Shown one piece after another: positions 15,373 to 24,515 of a DNA stretch of 42,717 nucleotides. The first letter of the stretch is position 1; every line of letters starts with the position of its first letter. Source of the DNA: Bacillus sp. AFS029637. Lineage in GTDB: Bacteria > Bacillota > Bacilli > Bacillales > Bacillaceae_G. The notes under the pieces are model-generated. The model had not been told where the DNA came from. It saw only the letters and a program-made list of their open reading frames with translations, and ran no database searches. The stretch spans positions 90,078 through 132,794 of the forward strand of contig NZ_NUPZ01000033.1 of assembly GCF_002584985.1 (NCBI RefSeq), written 5' to 3'. Position numbers and translations under genes: made by a program.

Positions 15373-18204
15373 TTAATGAATAATTTTACTTCCTTTTGCG
15401 TTCTCAACAAACTTTTCACTTGATTTGTTAATTGGCTTTTTCAGTACTAATGCCGCCACAACTATGATAACTACAAAAGCAGTTAGCACGAGTAAATCTC
15501 TAGTTACTATATCCCAAAGCATTCCACCTACAGTTTCACGAATTGCGCTAATTGCGTACGTGAATGGCAAGAATGGATAAATCATTTGGAAGAACGGTGG
15601 TGTCATTTCAATTGGGAACGTACCACCCGATCCTGCTACTTGCAGTACAAGTAAAATAATTGCCATCGATTTCCCAACGTTTCCGAAAATAGAAACAAGT
15701 GAGTACACGATACAAACAAATACTCCCCCAATAAATAAACTAAATAACACAAACCAGAATTTATCGACTACGTACGTACCGAGTAGGAATATATCCCCCA
15801 TCGATACGATAAATGCCTGTGAAAGACCTATCGTTAAGAATGTTAATAAACGTCCGAAGTATATTTCATGGCTCTTATAATTAGCACCCTCTTCATGTAC
15901 TTCTACCGTTAATAATGAAACCATTAACAACGCGCCTACCCATAATGCAAGCACCGTATAGAATGGTGACATCGCTGAACCGTAGTTCGGCATTGCAAAT
16001 AATTTATTCTCTTTTAAATTTACTGGATTCGCAAAGTAATCACTTTGCTTTTCAACATCATTTTTCAATAAGCGTATGATATCTTTTATATCCTCTTCTG
16101 ATTCAAAATCACGAATTTTATCTGCTAACTCTTTAATCTTTTTCTCAGTAGCTGGCATTTCAGCTTTAATATCTGCTAATTTCTTTCTACCGTCTACTAA
16201 GCCTTTTGATGAATCTTCTAGTAACTTCTTCACATCTGGAAGCTTTTTGTCTGCATCATTTAAAATTTGAGTTGTATTTTTAGACATCTCTTTTGTACGA
16301 GCGATAGCTGTATTAAAGCCTGGTACAATTTCTGAATCATACGTCGATAATACATCTGTTAATTGAGCTGACCCGTCTTTCGCAGCATTATTAATACTTT
16401 CAATTACATCTTTTGTAGGCTTCTGTCCATTGTTAATAAGGGTAATTCCCTTATTCGTTGCGTCTACACCTTTTTGTAAACTACTTTTCGCTTTATTTAA
16501 CTTTGCAATTCCATTATTAAGGTTTTTGTCACTATTCACATCTGCTAAAACCTTATTTGTACTTTCTAGAACTGGAATCATATCGTTAATTAAGCCGATG
16601 CCAGATTGGAATTGACCATTTAAGCTGTTTAAAGCTACTTTTGTTGAATCTAAACCGTTAATACCTTTATTTTGTAAATCTGCTTTTGCATCTTCAAGAC
16701 TATTTTTAACTTTATCATAATCTGCTTTTGCATTATCATATGCTGCATTTGCATCAACTTTAGCTTGATCTACTGTACTAACTGCTTTTTGATAATCTGC
16801 TACAAATGTTTCATTGTAATCTTTTTCAGCTTGATCAATTAATGCATTTGCTGCATCTAATTTTTGATTAGCTACATCTGTTACATCTTTCTTTACTTCT
16901 TGTCCTGTACCGATAGCATTTACAACATCTTTAATTCCGTTATTCGCATTTTCCATACCATCTTTAAGCTTAGTTAAGTGATCCACTCGTCCTTGGAAAA
17001 AGTTTTTACCAAAATCAGTCGTCACGGATTTCTGAAGTTCAGTAAAGAAATTAATAAGATACGCAATGCCATCTGTGCGAGCTTGTAATTGATCTGATAC
17101 AGCATTTAAATCTTTCTTTGCTTGTTCTGGATCAAATTTCCCATTTTGTAATCCATTTAAAACACTTTTTCCATAAGCTGTTCCTGCACGTGATGAACTT
17201 AAAACATTATTTACTGTTTGATTAATATTTTGAGCTATGCTCTTATAACCATCACTATTCAGCTTAGAAAGATCTGGTCTAGCTGGGAATTCAGGTAATC
17301 CATTCAAATCTGGAATACTTAAGTCTACACCTGGATTCATTAAAAAGTCAGTAAATGCAGCTGCACTATCCATAACGCCTTTTGCTACTACTAAATCATT
17401 TCTTATCGTTCCTGGAGCGTTTTTCAACGTTTGATCTTGGTTCGCAAAGAACTTATCTAAATTTGCCAACGCTTCTTGCCCATCATTTATTACACTCTCT
17501 ACAACAGGTAAATCTTTTTGTGCTATTTTTACAATATCTTCGGCTTGAGTCGCATCATCTAACGCCTTATCCATCAGTGTATTCATTTCTGGGAACTGAG
17601 CTTCTAATTTAAATACAAGATCTTTTACTTTCTCGATACTCGGTAAGTTAGTTTCTAAATCGATTCCAAGTTCATTGAAGATTTTAAAAATCTCACCGTT
17701 TGCTGTTTTAACAAAGTTTTTACTAATCTCTTCTGTAAGACCCGATGCACCTTTAGCTGTAATCTTCGGTGCAATGGCATTCACCTTTTCATTTACGTAA
17801 TAATCAATTTCCGGTTTCTCTGGATTTTCATTCAAGACTGTTGCAATCTTTTCCGAAAAATCTTTTGGGATAGTAATACTTGCAGAATAATCTCCATGCT
17901 CTACTCCATAAATTGCTTGCTTTTCATCAACAAACTTCCACCCAAAATTTTTGTCTTTCTTAAGTGAATCTACAATTTCTTCCCCAATGTTAATATCTTT
18001 TCCTCTTAAATTTGTCCCAGCATCTTGGTTAGAAACTGCAATCTGAATTCCTTTCGTATTTCCGTAAGGATCCCAAGAAGCTTTAATGTTAAACCATGCA
18101 TATAACGATGGTAGAACCATCAAACCTAATACAATAACAATTGCAGCCCAATGTTTGGCCACATTCCGTAAATCTGTTTTGTAAATACGCCAAATTTGTT
18201 TCAT
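15373..18204 (-). CDS. YhgE/Pip-family membrane protein
   Basis: A membrane protein of about 943 residues in the YhgE/phage-infection-protein (Pip) family, related to ABC-2 type export permeases. It has one N-terminal membrane segment (WAAIVIVLGLMVLPSLYAWF), the family signature NIKASWDPYGNTKGI, a large extracytoplasmic region of about 650 residues rich in heptad-like helices, and a cluster of about five or six C-terminal membrane segments. The ATG at 18204 follows AGGTGATAACTTAT; a GTG four codons upstream lies inside that SD. In Lactococcus, Pip is a phage receptor; Bacillus homologues are of unclear function and often lie under TetR-type repressors. A suitable operator is present upstream. 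Confidence 0.9.
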   Translation of the reverse strand: MKQIWRIYKTDLRNVAKHWAAIVIVLGLMVLPSLYAWFNIKASWDPYGNTKGIQIAVSNQDAGTNLRGKDINIGEEIVDSLKKDKNFGWKFVDEKQAIYGVEHGDYSASITIPKDFSEKIATVLNENPEKPEIDYYVNEKVNAIAPKITAKGASGLTEEISKNFVKTANGEIFKIFNELGIDLETNLPSIEKVKDLVFKLEAQFPEMNTLMDKALDDATQAEDIVKIAQKDLPVVESVINDGQEALANLDKFFANQDQTLKNAPGTIRNDLVVAKGVMDSAAAFTDFLMNPGVDLSIPDLNGLPEFPARPDLSKLNSDGYKSIAQNINQTVNNVLSSSRAGTAYGKSVLNGLQNGKFDPEQAKKDLNAVSDQLQARTDGIAYLINFFTELQKSVTTDFGKNFFQGRVDHLTKLKDGMENANNGIKDVVNAIGTGQEVKKDVTDVANQKLDAANALIDQAEKDYNETFVADYQKAVSTVDQAKVDANAAYDNAKADYDKVKNSLEDAKADLQNKGINGLDSTKVALNSLNGQFQSGIGLINDMIPVLESTNKVLADVNSDKNLNNGIAKLNKAKSSLQKGVDATNKGITLINNGQKPTKDVIESINNAAKDGSAQLTDVLSTYDSEIVPGFNTAIARTKEMSKNTTQILNDADKKLPDVKKLLEDSSKGLVDGRKKLADIKAEMPATEKKIKELADKIRDFESEEDIKDIIRLLKNDVEKQSDYFANPVNLKENKLFAMPNYGSAMSPFYTVLALWVGALLMVSLLTVEVHEEGANYKSHEIYFGRLLTFLTIGLSQAFIVSMGDIFLLGTYVVDKFWFVLFSLFIGGVFVCIVYSLVSIFGNVGKSMAIILLVLQVAGSGGTFPIEMTPPFFQMIYPFLPFTYAISAIRETVGGMLWDIVTRDLLVLTAFVVIIVVAALVLKKPINKSSEKFVENAKGSKIIH

Positions 18205-18327
18205 ATAAGTTATCACCTAATTATATATTTTTCCTTCTTTAGAAAATGATGCACACATTTTGCAATTATATCACTTTCTACATCGTGGATTAAACGAAAA
18301 TGCACTATTTTCCATATTAAATATTTC

Positions 18328-18386
18328 ACTTACTTTATTATATAACGAAGTAAGTAAAAACATGAATACAAAATGACCGAATCGGT
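18328..18386. promoter_or_regulatory. Inverted-repeat operators in the yhgE promoter region
   Basis: ACTTACTT (18328-18335) and AAGTAAGT (18348-18355) form an inverted repeat with a 12-base spacer that contains a minus-strand TATAAT. A second palindrome, ACCGAATCGGT, lies at 18376-18386. Inverted repeats of this kind around the -10 region are typical of TetR-family operators. No TetR gene is in the window. Confidence 0.5.
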
Positions 18387-18425
18387 TTTACATTCAGTAA
18401 CAACAAATATATAGGAAATGTCATA

Positions 18426-18506
18426 AAAAATACAAGTATTTTCTCTTGGAAATACTTGTATTTCTAAAAAAATCCTCACAGATTTTTATTATCTGTGAGG
18501 ATTTCT
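18426..18506 (-). terminator. Tandem terminators after the EEP-family gene
   Basis: Two hairpins lie in a row: AATCCTCACAGAT with ATCTGTGAGGATT (about 18471-18504), then AATACAAGTATTT with AAATACTTGTATT (about 18429-18462). Both have T-runs on the minus strand. They insulate yhgE from the upstream alpha-glucoside unit. Confidence 0.85.
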
Positions 18507-18510
18507 TCTA

Positions 18511-19302
18511 TTATATATCTAATTGAACTTCTACACCGAAATGATCTGAAATTACGTTTCGGTTTGTAGCATTAAAAATAACTTTTGAAGAACGAACAGT
18601 TTTATTTTGGTTACACAGTATTAAATCGATTCGCAAATTATGTTTATTTTCATCCCAACCAGCAATTTCGCCTTGGACAGTTGTTCCTTCATCCTTCTCT
18701 ATTGCTAGTTCATATGTGTCATACAAACCTTTTTGCATCATATACTCATAACCCTCGCCTTCCAAACGAGCATTGTTATTAAAATCACCCATTAAAAAGG
18801 AAAGTTCATTGCTATTTACCCGCTCCATCAAACGATCAACTTGACCTTTAAATGACTCTTCTTCATCATTCCACCAACCGAGATGGCAAGAGTAAAACGT
18901 TATATTCTTACCATTATAAGCAATTGTTGCACTTACAATTTTGCGTGTTTTCCAATACGTTGTATCTTTGTTTTCTGATACAAAGAACGTATCTTCTTTT
19001 ATAATAGTATGCTTTGTTATAATCGCTAATCCTTCTTCGTACACATCATAACCAATATGAGAGAAATCCCAAGTAATATTGTAATCTTTTACATATAACG
19101 CTTTTAACTCTTCTAATAGTAAAAGTCCAAAATTATCTTCTTTCTTGTTACCGCATACATTTCCAGCCTGTATCGACTGACTTACTTCTTGCAATGCGAT
19201 GACATCATACTCTTCTTCTTGAATGACTTTAGCAAGATATTTTATCTTTTCCATTTGATTCTCTTCTTGCCAAGAGTGACAATTTAAAGTTAGCAATTTC
19301 AT
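18511..19302 (-). CDS. Endonuclease/exonuclease/phosphatase-family hydrolase
   Basis: A 263-residue protein of the EEP (DNase I/sphingomyelinase-like) fold without a signal peptide. Motifs in order: LLTLNCHSWQEENQ with the metal-binding Asn, YDVIALQEVSQ with the metal-binding Glu, TFYSCHLGWW, FLMGDFNNNA, RIDLILCN and the terminal catalytic SDHFGV. The ATG at 19302 is chosen because an upstream GTG lies within the SD and within the end of the PTS gene. It is the second gene after a sugar PTS gene, with almost no gap, so they are co-transcribed. It probably hydrolyses a phosphodiester or phosphomonoester; the substrate is unknown. Confidence 0.85.
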   Translation of the reverse strand: MKLLTLNCHSWQEENQMEKIKYLAKVIQEEEYDVIALQEVSQSIQAGNVCGNKKEDNFGLLLLEELKALYVKDYNITWDFSHIGYDVYEEGLAIITKHTIIKEDTFFVSENKDTTYWKTRKIVSATIAYNGKNITFYSCHLGWWNDEEESFKGQVDRLMERVNSNELSFLMGDFNNNARLEGEGYEYMMQKGLYDTYELAIEKDEGTTVQGEIAGWDENKHNLRIDLILCNQNKTVRSSKVIFNATNRNVISDHFGVEVQLDI

Positions 19303-19306
19303 ATTA

Positions 19307-20944
19307 TTACGCACCTAACATATCTTGAATGTCTGACTTTAATACGTCAGCTTTCGGGCCATATACTGCTTGTACCCCTTTATCTTTTACAATAAGTCCT
19401 AAAGCACCATTTTGTTTCCACTGTGCTTCTGGCGCAACAACATCTAAATCTTTTACTGTTACACGTAAACGTGTCATACAAGCATCTACGTCAGCAATAT
19501 TATCTTTTCCACCTAATAAATCAATAACTTTTGTTGCTAATGAACCATCTTGTACATTTCCTGTTCCTTCTGATGACTCGTCTTCATTATCAATATAGTT
19601 ACCTGCACGTCCTGGTGTTGGTAAATTGAATTTTTTAATTAAGAAATTGAATAATGTAAAGTTAAGACCGAAGAACACCAATGAAACAATAACAAAGTTG
19701 ATTAAGTCTCTTGTTAAACCTGCGTTAACCATCATTGGTGTACGAGTAATTAACTCAATAAATCCGAATGCATGAACACGTAAATGAATTACATCTGCTA
19801 ATGCGAATGCAAGACCTGTTGTAATTGCGTATACAACATATAATACTGGTGCAATAAACATAAACATGAATTCAATCGGTTCTGTAACACCTGTTAAGAA
19901 TACTGCTAATGCAGCTGATAAGAACATTGGTTTATATTTTGCACGCTTATCTTTATCTACGTTACGGAACATCGCGAATGCGATACCCATTAAAGCTGCT
20001 GATGAACCAATAACTTGTCCGGCTTTGAAACGAGCTGGTACAACGTTATTTAATAAGTCGTTATATGCTTTCGTATCTCCACTTGCTAATAAGTTATTTA
20101 AGTCTGTAATCCATGCAAGCCATAATGGATCTTGTCCTGCTACAACTTGTCCAACTTTTGAGCCAGTTAACATTGTATATGTTCCACCTAGCTCTGTGTA
20201 GTTCATCGGAATCGTTAACATATGATGTAATCCAAATGGTAATAATAAACGCTCTAACGTTCCGTATACAAATGGTGCAACAACTGGCGCACTATCCTTT
20301 GAAGCTGCAATCCAGCGACCAAATTCATTTAATCCACTTTGGATGAATGGCCATAAAAGTGATAATACAATTGCAGTGACTGTAGACCAAACAATTACAA
20401 CGAATGGTACGAATCGTTTTCCGTTAAAGAATGCTAATGCCTGTGGCAGTTTGTTATAGTTATAATATTTGTTATATAAAGTAGCTCCTAAGAAACCTGT
20501 GATAATCCCTACAAAAACTCCCATGTTTAATGCTGGTGCACCAAGTACAGAAGTGAAGTAATCTTTTACAAGTAAATCTCCTGCTAATACTGAAGACACT
20601 GTCGCTTTTGAATCCGCTAACATTTCAGTATTTACGCCAAATATAGCTCCTGTAATTCTGTTTGTTAAGACGAATGCTAATAGTGCTGCAAATGCACCAC
20701 CTGCGCGATCTTTCGCCCAAGATCCCCCAATCGCTACTGCGAATAAGATGTGTAGATTCGTAATGATTGCCCAACCGATGTCTTCCATTACGCGAGCAAT
20801 TGTATGAACTGCGTTAATATCCCCAGCAGACATCCCAATTAACTTACCGATAGAAATCATTAAACCAGCTGCTGGCATTACAGCTACAACAACTAATAAT
20901 GCTTTCCCGAACTTTTGCCAAAAATCAAAAGACGTAATTTTCAT
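19307..20944 (-). CDS. PTS EIICB component, glucose/maltose (alpha-glucoside) type
   Basis: A 545-residue PTS permease. The EIIC part (about residues 1-430) starts FWQKFGKALLVVVAVMPAAG and has the sugar-site region LERLLLPFGLHHMLTIPMNY and TGVTEPIEFMFMF. The C-terminal EIIB domain (about 460-545) has its phosphorylated cysteine at Cys489 in ADVDACMTRLRV. No EIIA domain is present, so it must borrow one, usually from the glucose PTS. The neighbouring oligo-1,6-glucosidase and cre-like operators point to maltose, isomaltose or another alpha-glucoside. Exact sugar is inferred. Confidence 0.9.
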   Translation of the reverse strand: MKITSFDFWQKFGKALLVVVAVMPAAGLMISIGKLIGMSAGDINAVHTIARVMEDIGWAIITNLHILFAVAIGGSWAKDRAGGAFAALLAFVLTNRITGAIFGVNTEMLADSKATVSSVLAGDLLVKDYFTSVLGAPALNMGVFVGIITGFLGATLYNKYYNYNKLPQALAFFNGKRFVPFVVIVWSTVTAIVLSLLWPFIQSGLNEFGRWIAASKDSAPVVAPFVYGTLERLLLPFGLHHMLTIPMNYTELGGTYTMLTGSKVGQVVAGQDPLWLAWITDLNNLLASGDTKAYNDLLNNVVPARFKAGQVIGSSAALMGIAFAMFRNVDKDKRAKYKPMFLSAALAVFLTGVTEPIEFMFMFIAPVLYVVYAITTGLAFALADVIHLRVHAFGFIELITRTPMMVNAGLTRDLINFVIVSLVFFGLNFTLFNFLIKKFNLPTPGRAGNYIDNEDESSEGTGNVQDGSLATKVIDLLGGKDNIADVDACMTRLRVTVKDLDVVAPEAQWKQNGALGLIVKDKGVQAVYGPKADVLKSDIQDMLGA

Positions 20945-20984
20945 CTGTTCTTCCTCCCCTTTATTTATAACAACATAACGATTT

Positions 20985-21092
20985 AAATTATAATTTCTGT
21001 TTCTTTTGTGAAAACGATTCCTTACAGAACTTTATTTTCATCTCTTTACGCAACCGTTTTCATAAATCTATTTTAATAAAAGCGTTTTCACT
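20985..21092 (-). promoter_or_regulatory. PTS gene promoter with three cre/MalR-like operators
   Basis: Three LacI/GalR-type sites are present: TGAAAACGATTCCT (21009-21022, plus strand), TGAAAACGGTTGCG (21049-21062, minus strand) and TGAAAACGCTTTTA (21077-21090, minus strand). A minus-strand TATAAT lies at 20987-20992, with TTTTCA 16 bases upstream inside the first site. The arrangement suggests repression by CcpA, a MalR-like regulator, or both. Confidence 0.65.
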
Positions 21093-21122
21093 TTGCAATA
21101 GAAATTTATTTTTTTTCATAAA

Positions 21123-21150
21123 AAAAGATGCTCCAGGAGCACCCTTTTTT
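21123..21150 (-). terminator. Terminator after the oligo-1,6-glucosidase gene
   Basis: On the minus strand GGTGCTC and GAGCATC form a short stem followed by TTTTTTTAT just after the stop codon. It separates the glucosidase unit from the PTS promoter. Confidence 0.7.
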
Positions 21151-21151
21151 A

Positions 21152-22816
21152 TTATGAAATGCGATAAACCCTTGTTTCATAAGGTTTTAACGTGATTGAA
21201 GTTACTTGTTCATGTTCCGCAACTTCATAGTTATTTAAGAGCAAACGTTTGCGTTCTAGTGCGAATGAACTCTCATTATACACAGCTTCCTCTTTTGAGA
21301 TATTACTAATTACAACGATTTTTTCATCGTTTAATGTACGAGTATATGCATAAATTTGCGTATCATCTTCTAAAAGTAAATCGTACGTACCGTAGTTCAA
21401 TACATCGTGCTCTTTTTTCAAGGCAATCATTTTTTTATAGAAATTGAAAATAGAGTTTTCTTCATTCTTTTGCTTCTCAACATTAATTTCTTTGTAGTTC
21501 GGATTCATACCAAACCAAGGTGCACCTATTGTAAAGCCTGCATTCATCTCATCGTTCCACTGCATAGGTGTACGTGAATTATCACGGCAAGAAGCCCATA
21601 TAATTTCCATCATATCTTGATGTGATACTCCTTCTGCAATTTTCTCACGATATAAGTTTTTAATTGCCACATCATCATAATCTTCAATATTTGGGAATTG
21701 AACATTTGTCATACCAATTTCTTGTCCTTGATAAATAAACGGTGTACCATGCATAAAGAAATACATCGCTCCTAGAGCTGTTGCACTTTCACGCCAAAAT
21801 TGTTTATCATCTCCCCACGTTGAAACGATACGTGGCTTATCGTGATTCTCGATGTATAAAGCATTCCACCCTTTATTTTCTAACCCTTTTTGCCATTTCG
21901 TTAATACCTTTTTCAATCCTACAACATCAAGATCTTTCTTCTTTTCTGCATCCCATAAGCTTAAATGTTCAAACTGGAATACCATATTGAATTTACCTTG
22001 CTCTTCTCCAACCCAAAGCTCAGCATCTTCAATCTTAACGCCATTTGCTTCACCAACAGTCATAATGTCGTACTTAGAAAATGTATTTTCTTTTAACTCT
22101 TCTAATAAAGGTTGAATACCATCCACATTCATATGCTTATCAAAAGATGGTACATATTTTAATTCTTTTGGATTTGGCATATCCTTGAAGCCATCTTCTT
22201 TTTTAATATGGCTGATCGCATCAACACGGAAACCATCAATTCCTTTATCCAGCCACCAATTAACCGTATCATATAATACTTCGCGAACTTCTTTATTCTC
22301 CCAGTTCAAATCTGGTTGTTTACGCGAGAATAAATGTAAATAATATTGTCCTGTTACTTCATCATATTCCCATGCCGAACCATTAAAAATACTTTCCCAG
22401 TTGTTTGGTTCTACGCCATCTTTACCATCCTGCCAAATATACCAATCACGCTTCGGATTGTCTTTAGATGAACGAGATTCAATAAACCATGGATGTTCAT
22501 CACTCGTATGATTAATAACTAAATCAATAATAAGCTTCATATCACGCTTATGAACTTCATCTAGTAAAGCATCAAAATCTGCCATTGTACCAAACTCATC
22601 CATAATATCTTGATAATCACTAATATCATAACCATTATCATCATTAGGTGACTTATACATTGGGCAAATCCAAATTACATCTATACCTAGATCTTTTAAA
22701 TAATCCAGTTTTGCGATAATACCTTGTAAATCTCCAATACCATCACCATTTGAATCCATAAAGCTACGTGGATAAATTTGATAAGCAACCGCTTCTTTCC
22801 ACCATGTCTTATTCAT
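21152..22816 (-). CDS. malL: Oligo-1,6-glucosidase / alpha-glucosidase (GH13)
   Basis: A 554-residue cytoplasmic GH13 enzyme. Motifs: WWKEAVAYQIYPRSFMDSNG at the start, DLVINHTSDEHPWF, GFRVDAISH with nucleophile Asp199, MTVGEANG with acid/base Glu256, and IENHDKPR with the third acid Asp326. The sequence closely follows the known B. cereus oligo-1,6-glucosidase family. The frame is open 32 codons upstream, but the ATG at 22816 has AAAGGAG at proper distance and begins at the conserved MNKTWWKE. It should split isomaltose, panose and related sugars, or their phosphates, delivered by the adjacent PTS. Confidence 0.93.
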   Translation of the reverse strand: MNKTWWKEAVAYQIYPRSFMDSNGDGIGDLQGIIAKLDYLKDLGIDVIWICPMYKSPNDDNGYDISDYQDIMDEFGTMADFDALLDEVHKRDMKLIIDLVINHTSDEHPWFIESRSSKDNPKRDWYIWQDGKDGVEPNNWESIFNGSAWEYDEVTGQYYLHLFSRKQPDLNWENKEVREVLYDTVNWWLDKGIDGFRVDAISHIKKEDGFKDMPNPKELKYVPSFDKHMNVDGIQPLLEELKENTFSKYDIMTVGEANGVKIEDAELWVGEEQGKFNMVFQFEHLSLWDAEKKKDLDVVGLKKVLTKWQKGLENKGWNALYIENHDKPRIVSTWGDDKQFWRESATALGAMYFFMHGTPFIYQGQEIGMTNVQFPNIEDYDDVAIKNLYREKIAEGVSHQDMMEIIWASCRDNSRTPMQWNDEMNAGFTIGAPWFGMNPNYKEINVEKQKNEENSIFNFYKKMIALKKEHDVLNYGTYDLLLEDDTQIYAYTRTLNDEKIVVISNISKEEAVYNESSFALERKRLLLNNYEVAEHEQVTSITLKPYETRVYRIS

Positions 22817-22853
22817 AATAATTCTCTCCTTTTGCATCCCATCGGAAAATTTA

Positions 22854-22902
22854 TGCAAACGTTTTCGTAACACTATCATAACAAAATATGAATAGTTTGC
22901 AA
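22854..22902 (-). promoter_or_regulatory. malL promoter with downstream cre-like operator
   Basis: Minus-strand TTGCAA (22897-22902), a 16-base spacer and TATGAT (22875-22880) form a sigma-A type promoter. TGCAAACGTTTTCG (22854-22867), a LacI/CcpA-type operator, lies just past the -10 box where a bound repressor would block transcription start. Confidence 0.7.
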
Positions 22903-23059
22903 CTGTTTTCATTGAACTCTATGTAGATTCCTTATTCTTATGCTTTATTTATTTCTCACTAAAGCAAATCTCATTCTGTACCTCCTCTTGTCCACGCACG
23001 TTACATACACTTTTCATACATTAATACAAAGCTCTGATTTTTTAGAAAGGAGTGTTAAA

Positions 23060-24394
23060 TTGAAACAAGTAAAATTAACAGGTCGTATCGTTGTGCCCTC
23101 AGATCCTAACTATGACGTAGCCCGAATGAATTTAAATTTAAGTATTCCAAAACTCCCTTGTATTATTGTTTTTTGCCAAAATAAAAATGATGTGTGTAAC
23201 GCCTTAAAATGGGCACGCGAACATCATGTACCATTTCGCTTAAGAAGCGGACGTCATAGCTATGAAAATTTTTCTCTTTTAAATAGAGGACTTATTATTG
23301 ACGTGAGTGAAATGCATCGTATTACTGTTAATACGGATAAATTAACAGCAACAATTGAAGCTGGTGCAAACCTTGGCACTGTTTATAAAGAGCTCTGGAA
23401 GTATGGTGTGACAATACCAGCTGGTACAAGTGCAAGCGTTGGAATTGTTGGATTAACACTTGGCGGTGGCATCGGTATGCTTTCACGCTTATTTGGATTA
23501 ACATGTGATCAATTAGTAGAAGTTGAAATGGTACAAGCGTGTGGTAAATTTGGAGCAAAAATCATTCGTGCAAACGAACATGAAAACCATAACTTATTTT
23601 GGGCGTGCCGCGGTGGTGGTGGTGGAAACTTCGGAATTATTACTTCTTTAACTTTTCGAGTACACCCTATAAAAAATGTATCAATCTTCTCACTTACGTG
23701 GGAATGGAAAGATTTTATCGCTGCATTTCAAGCTTGGCAAAACTGGGCGCCTTATATAGACGAACGTCTCACTTCATCAATTGAATTATTCACAAAGCAA
23801 CAAAACAAAATTGAAGCACAAGGTGAGTTTGTTGGCTCTCCCTCTGAACTCCATTCCTTATTATCTCCTCTTCTTGAAACTGGTACCCCCTCTCCCTTTA
23901 TAGATGAAGTTCCTTATATAAAGGCTGTTGAATTTTTCAACAGTGGTAACATCCCTGAAAACTTCAAGCGCTCCGGTTCCTACGTATATAAACCTATTCC
24001 TCTTAAAGGAATTCAAATCATGCAACATTTTCTTTCTCATGCACCAAATAAAGATGCGAGTATTTGGCACCAATCACTCGTAGGTGCTGTTGAAAATATT
24101 CCGCCTACTGAAACAGCTTATTTCCATCGCAAAGCAATTATTGCTCAAGAATACATTACCTCTTGGAAATGTGATGATGAAGAAAATCGAAATATACGCT
24201 GGGTTAAAGATTTACGAGAGAGCTTAGATCCTTATACACTAGGTGACTATGTCAATTGGCCCGATATCGATATTAAAAATTGGCAAACTAGTTATTATGG
24301 TCCTAACTTTCAAAGGTTGCGTAAAGTGAAAACCATATATGACCCTTGCAATGTTTTTCGTTTTCAACAAAGTATCCCACCCTTTCATACGTAA
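23060..24394 (+). CDS. FAD-dependent oxidase, berberine-bridge-enzyme type (CotQ/YvdP-like)
   Basis: A 444-residue flavoprotein of the BBE/VAO superfamily, close in length and order to B. subtilis CotQ (YvdP). It starts at TTG (23060), seven bases after AAAGGAG; the upstream in-frame ATG at 22940 has no RBS. The FAD-binding domain has RLRSGRHSYEN with His66, the expected 8-alpha-histidyl attachment, and GLTLGGGIG. The position that is Cys in doubly linked BBE enzymes reads Ser124 (PAGTSASVG), so only one covalent bond is expected. The C-terminus has the typical YYGPNFQRLRKVKTIYDPCN. A spore-coat role is inferred from CotQ only. Confidence 0.87.
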   Translation: MKQVKLTGRIVVPSDPNYDVARMNLNLSIPKLPCIIVFCQNKNDVCNALKWAREHHVPFRLRSGRHSYENFSLLNRGLIIDVSEMHRITVNTDKLTATIEAGANLGTVYKELWKYGVTIPAGTSASVGIVGLTLGGGIGMLSRLFGLTCDQLVEVEMVQACGKFGAKIIRANEHENHNLFWACRGGGGGNFGIITSLTFRVHPIKNVSIFSLTWEWKDFIAAFQAWQNWAPYIDERLTSSIELFTKQQNKIEAQGEFVGSPSELHSLLSPLLETGTPSPFIDEVPYIKAVEFFNSGNIPENFKRSGSYVYKPIPLKGIQIMQHFLSHAPNKDASIWHQSLVGAVENIPPTETAYFHRKAIIAQEYITSWKCDDEENRNIRWVKDLRESLDPYTLGDYVNWPDIDIKNWQTSYYGPNFQRLRKVKTIYDPCNVFRFQQSIPPFHT

Positions 24395-24407
24395 AAAAGA
24401 GATAACA

Positions 24408-24455
24408 TAAAAAATCATCCAATACGCCGTTGCCTCGCAGCATGTTGGATGATTC
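24408..24455 (-). terminator. Terminator of the small membrane protein gene
   Basis: AATCATCCAA (24409-24419) pairs with TTGGATGATT (about 24444-24453) around a long partly GC-rich loop. The T-run follows on the minus strand (TTTTTTATG), so it mainly serves the minus-strand gene, with possible use by the convergent flavoenzyme gene. Confidence 0.7.
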
Positions 24456-24515
24456 AAGTTGATTTTCTATACCGTGTCAAATTATTGCTCCTACTCATGA
24501 ACTTTCAATTATAGA

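Noticed and set aside
21241-21252. Palindrome GCAAACGTTTGC inside malL, resembling a LacI-type operator
   Set aside because: It lies in the 3' end of the coding sequence and can be explained by codons; operators at the promoters account for regulation.
22940-23059. Upstream ATG and 40 extra codons for the CotQ-like oxidase, looking like a signal peptide
   Set aside because: There is no RBS before this ATG, while TTG at 23060 has AAAGGAG at good distance and begins at the conserved protein start.
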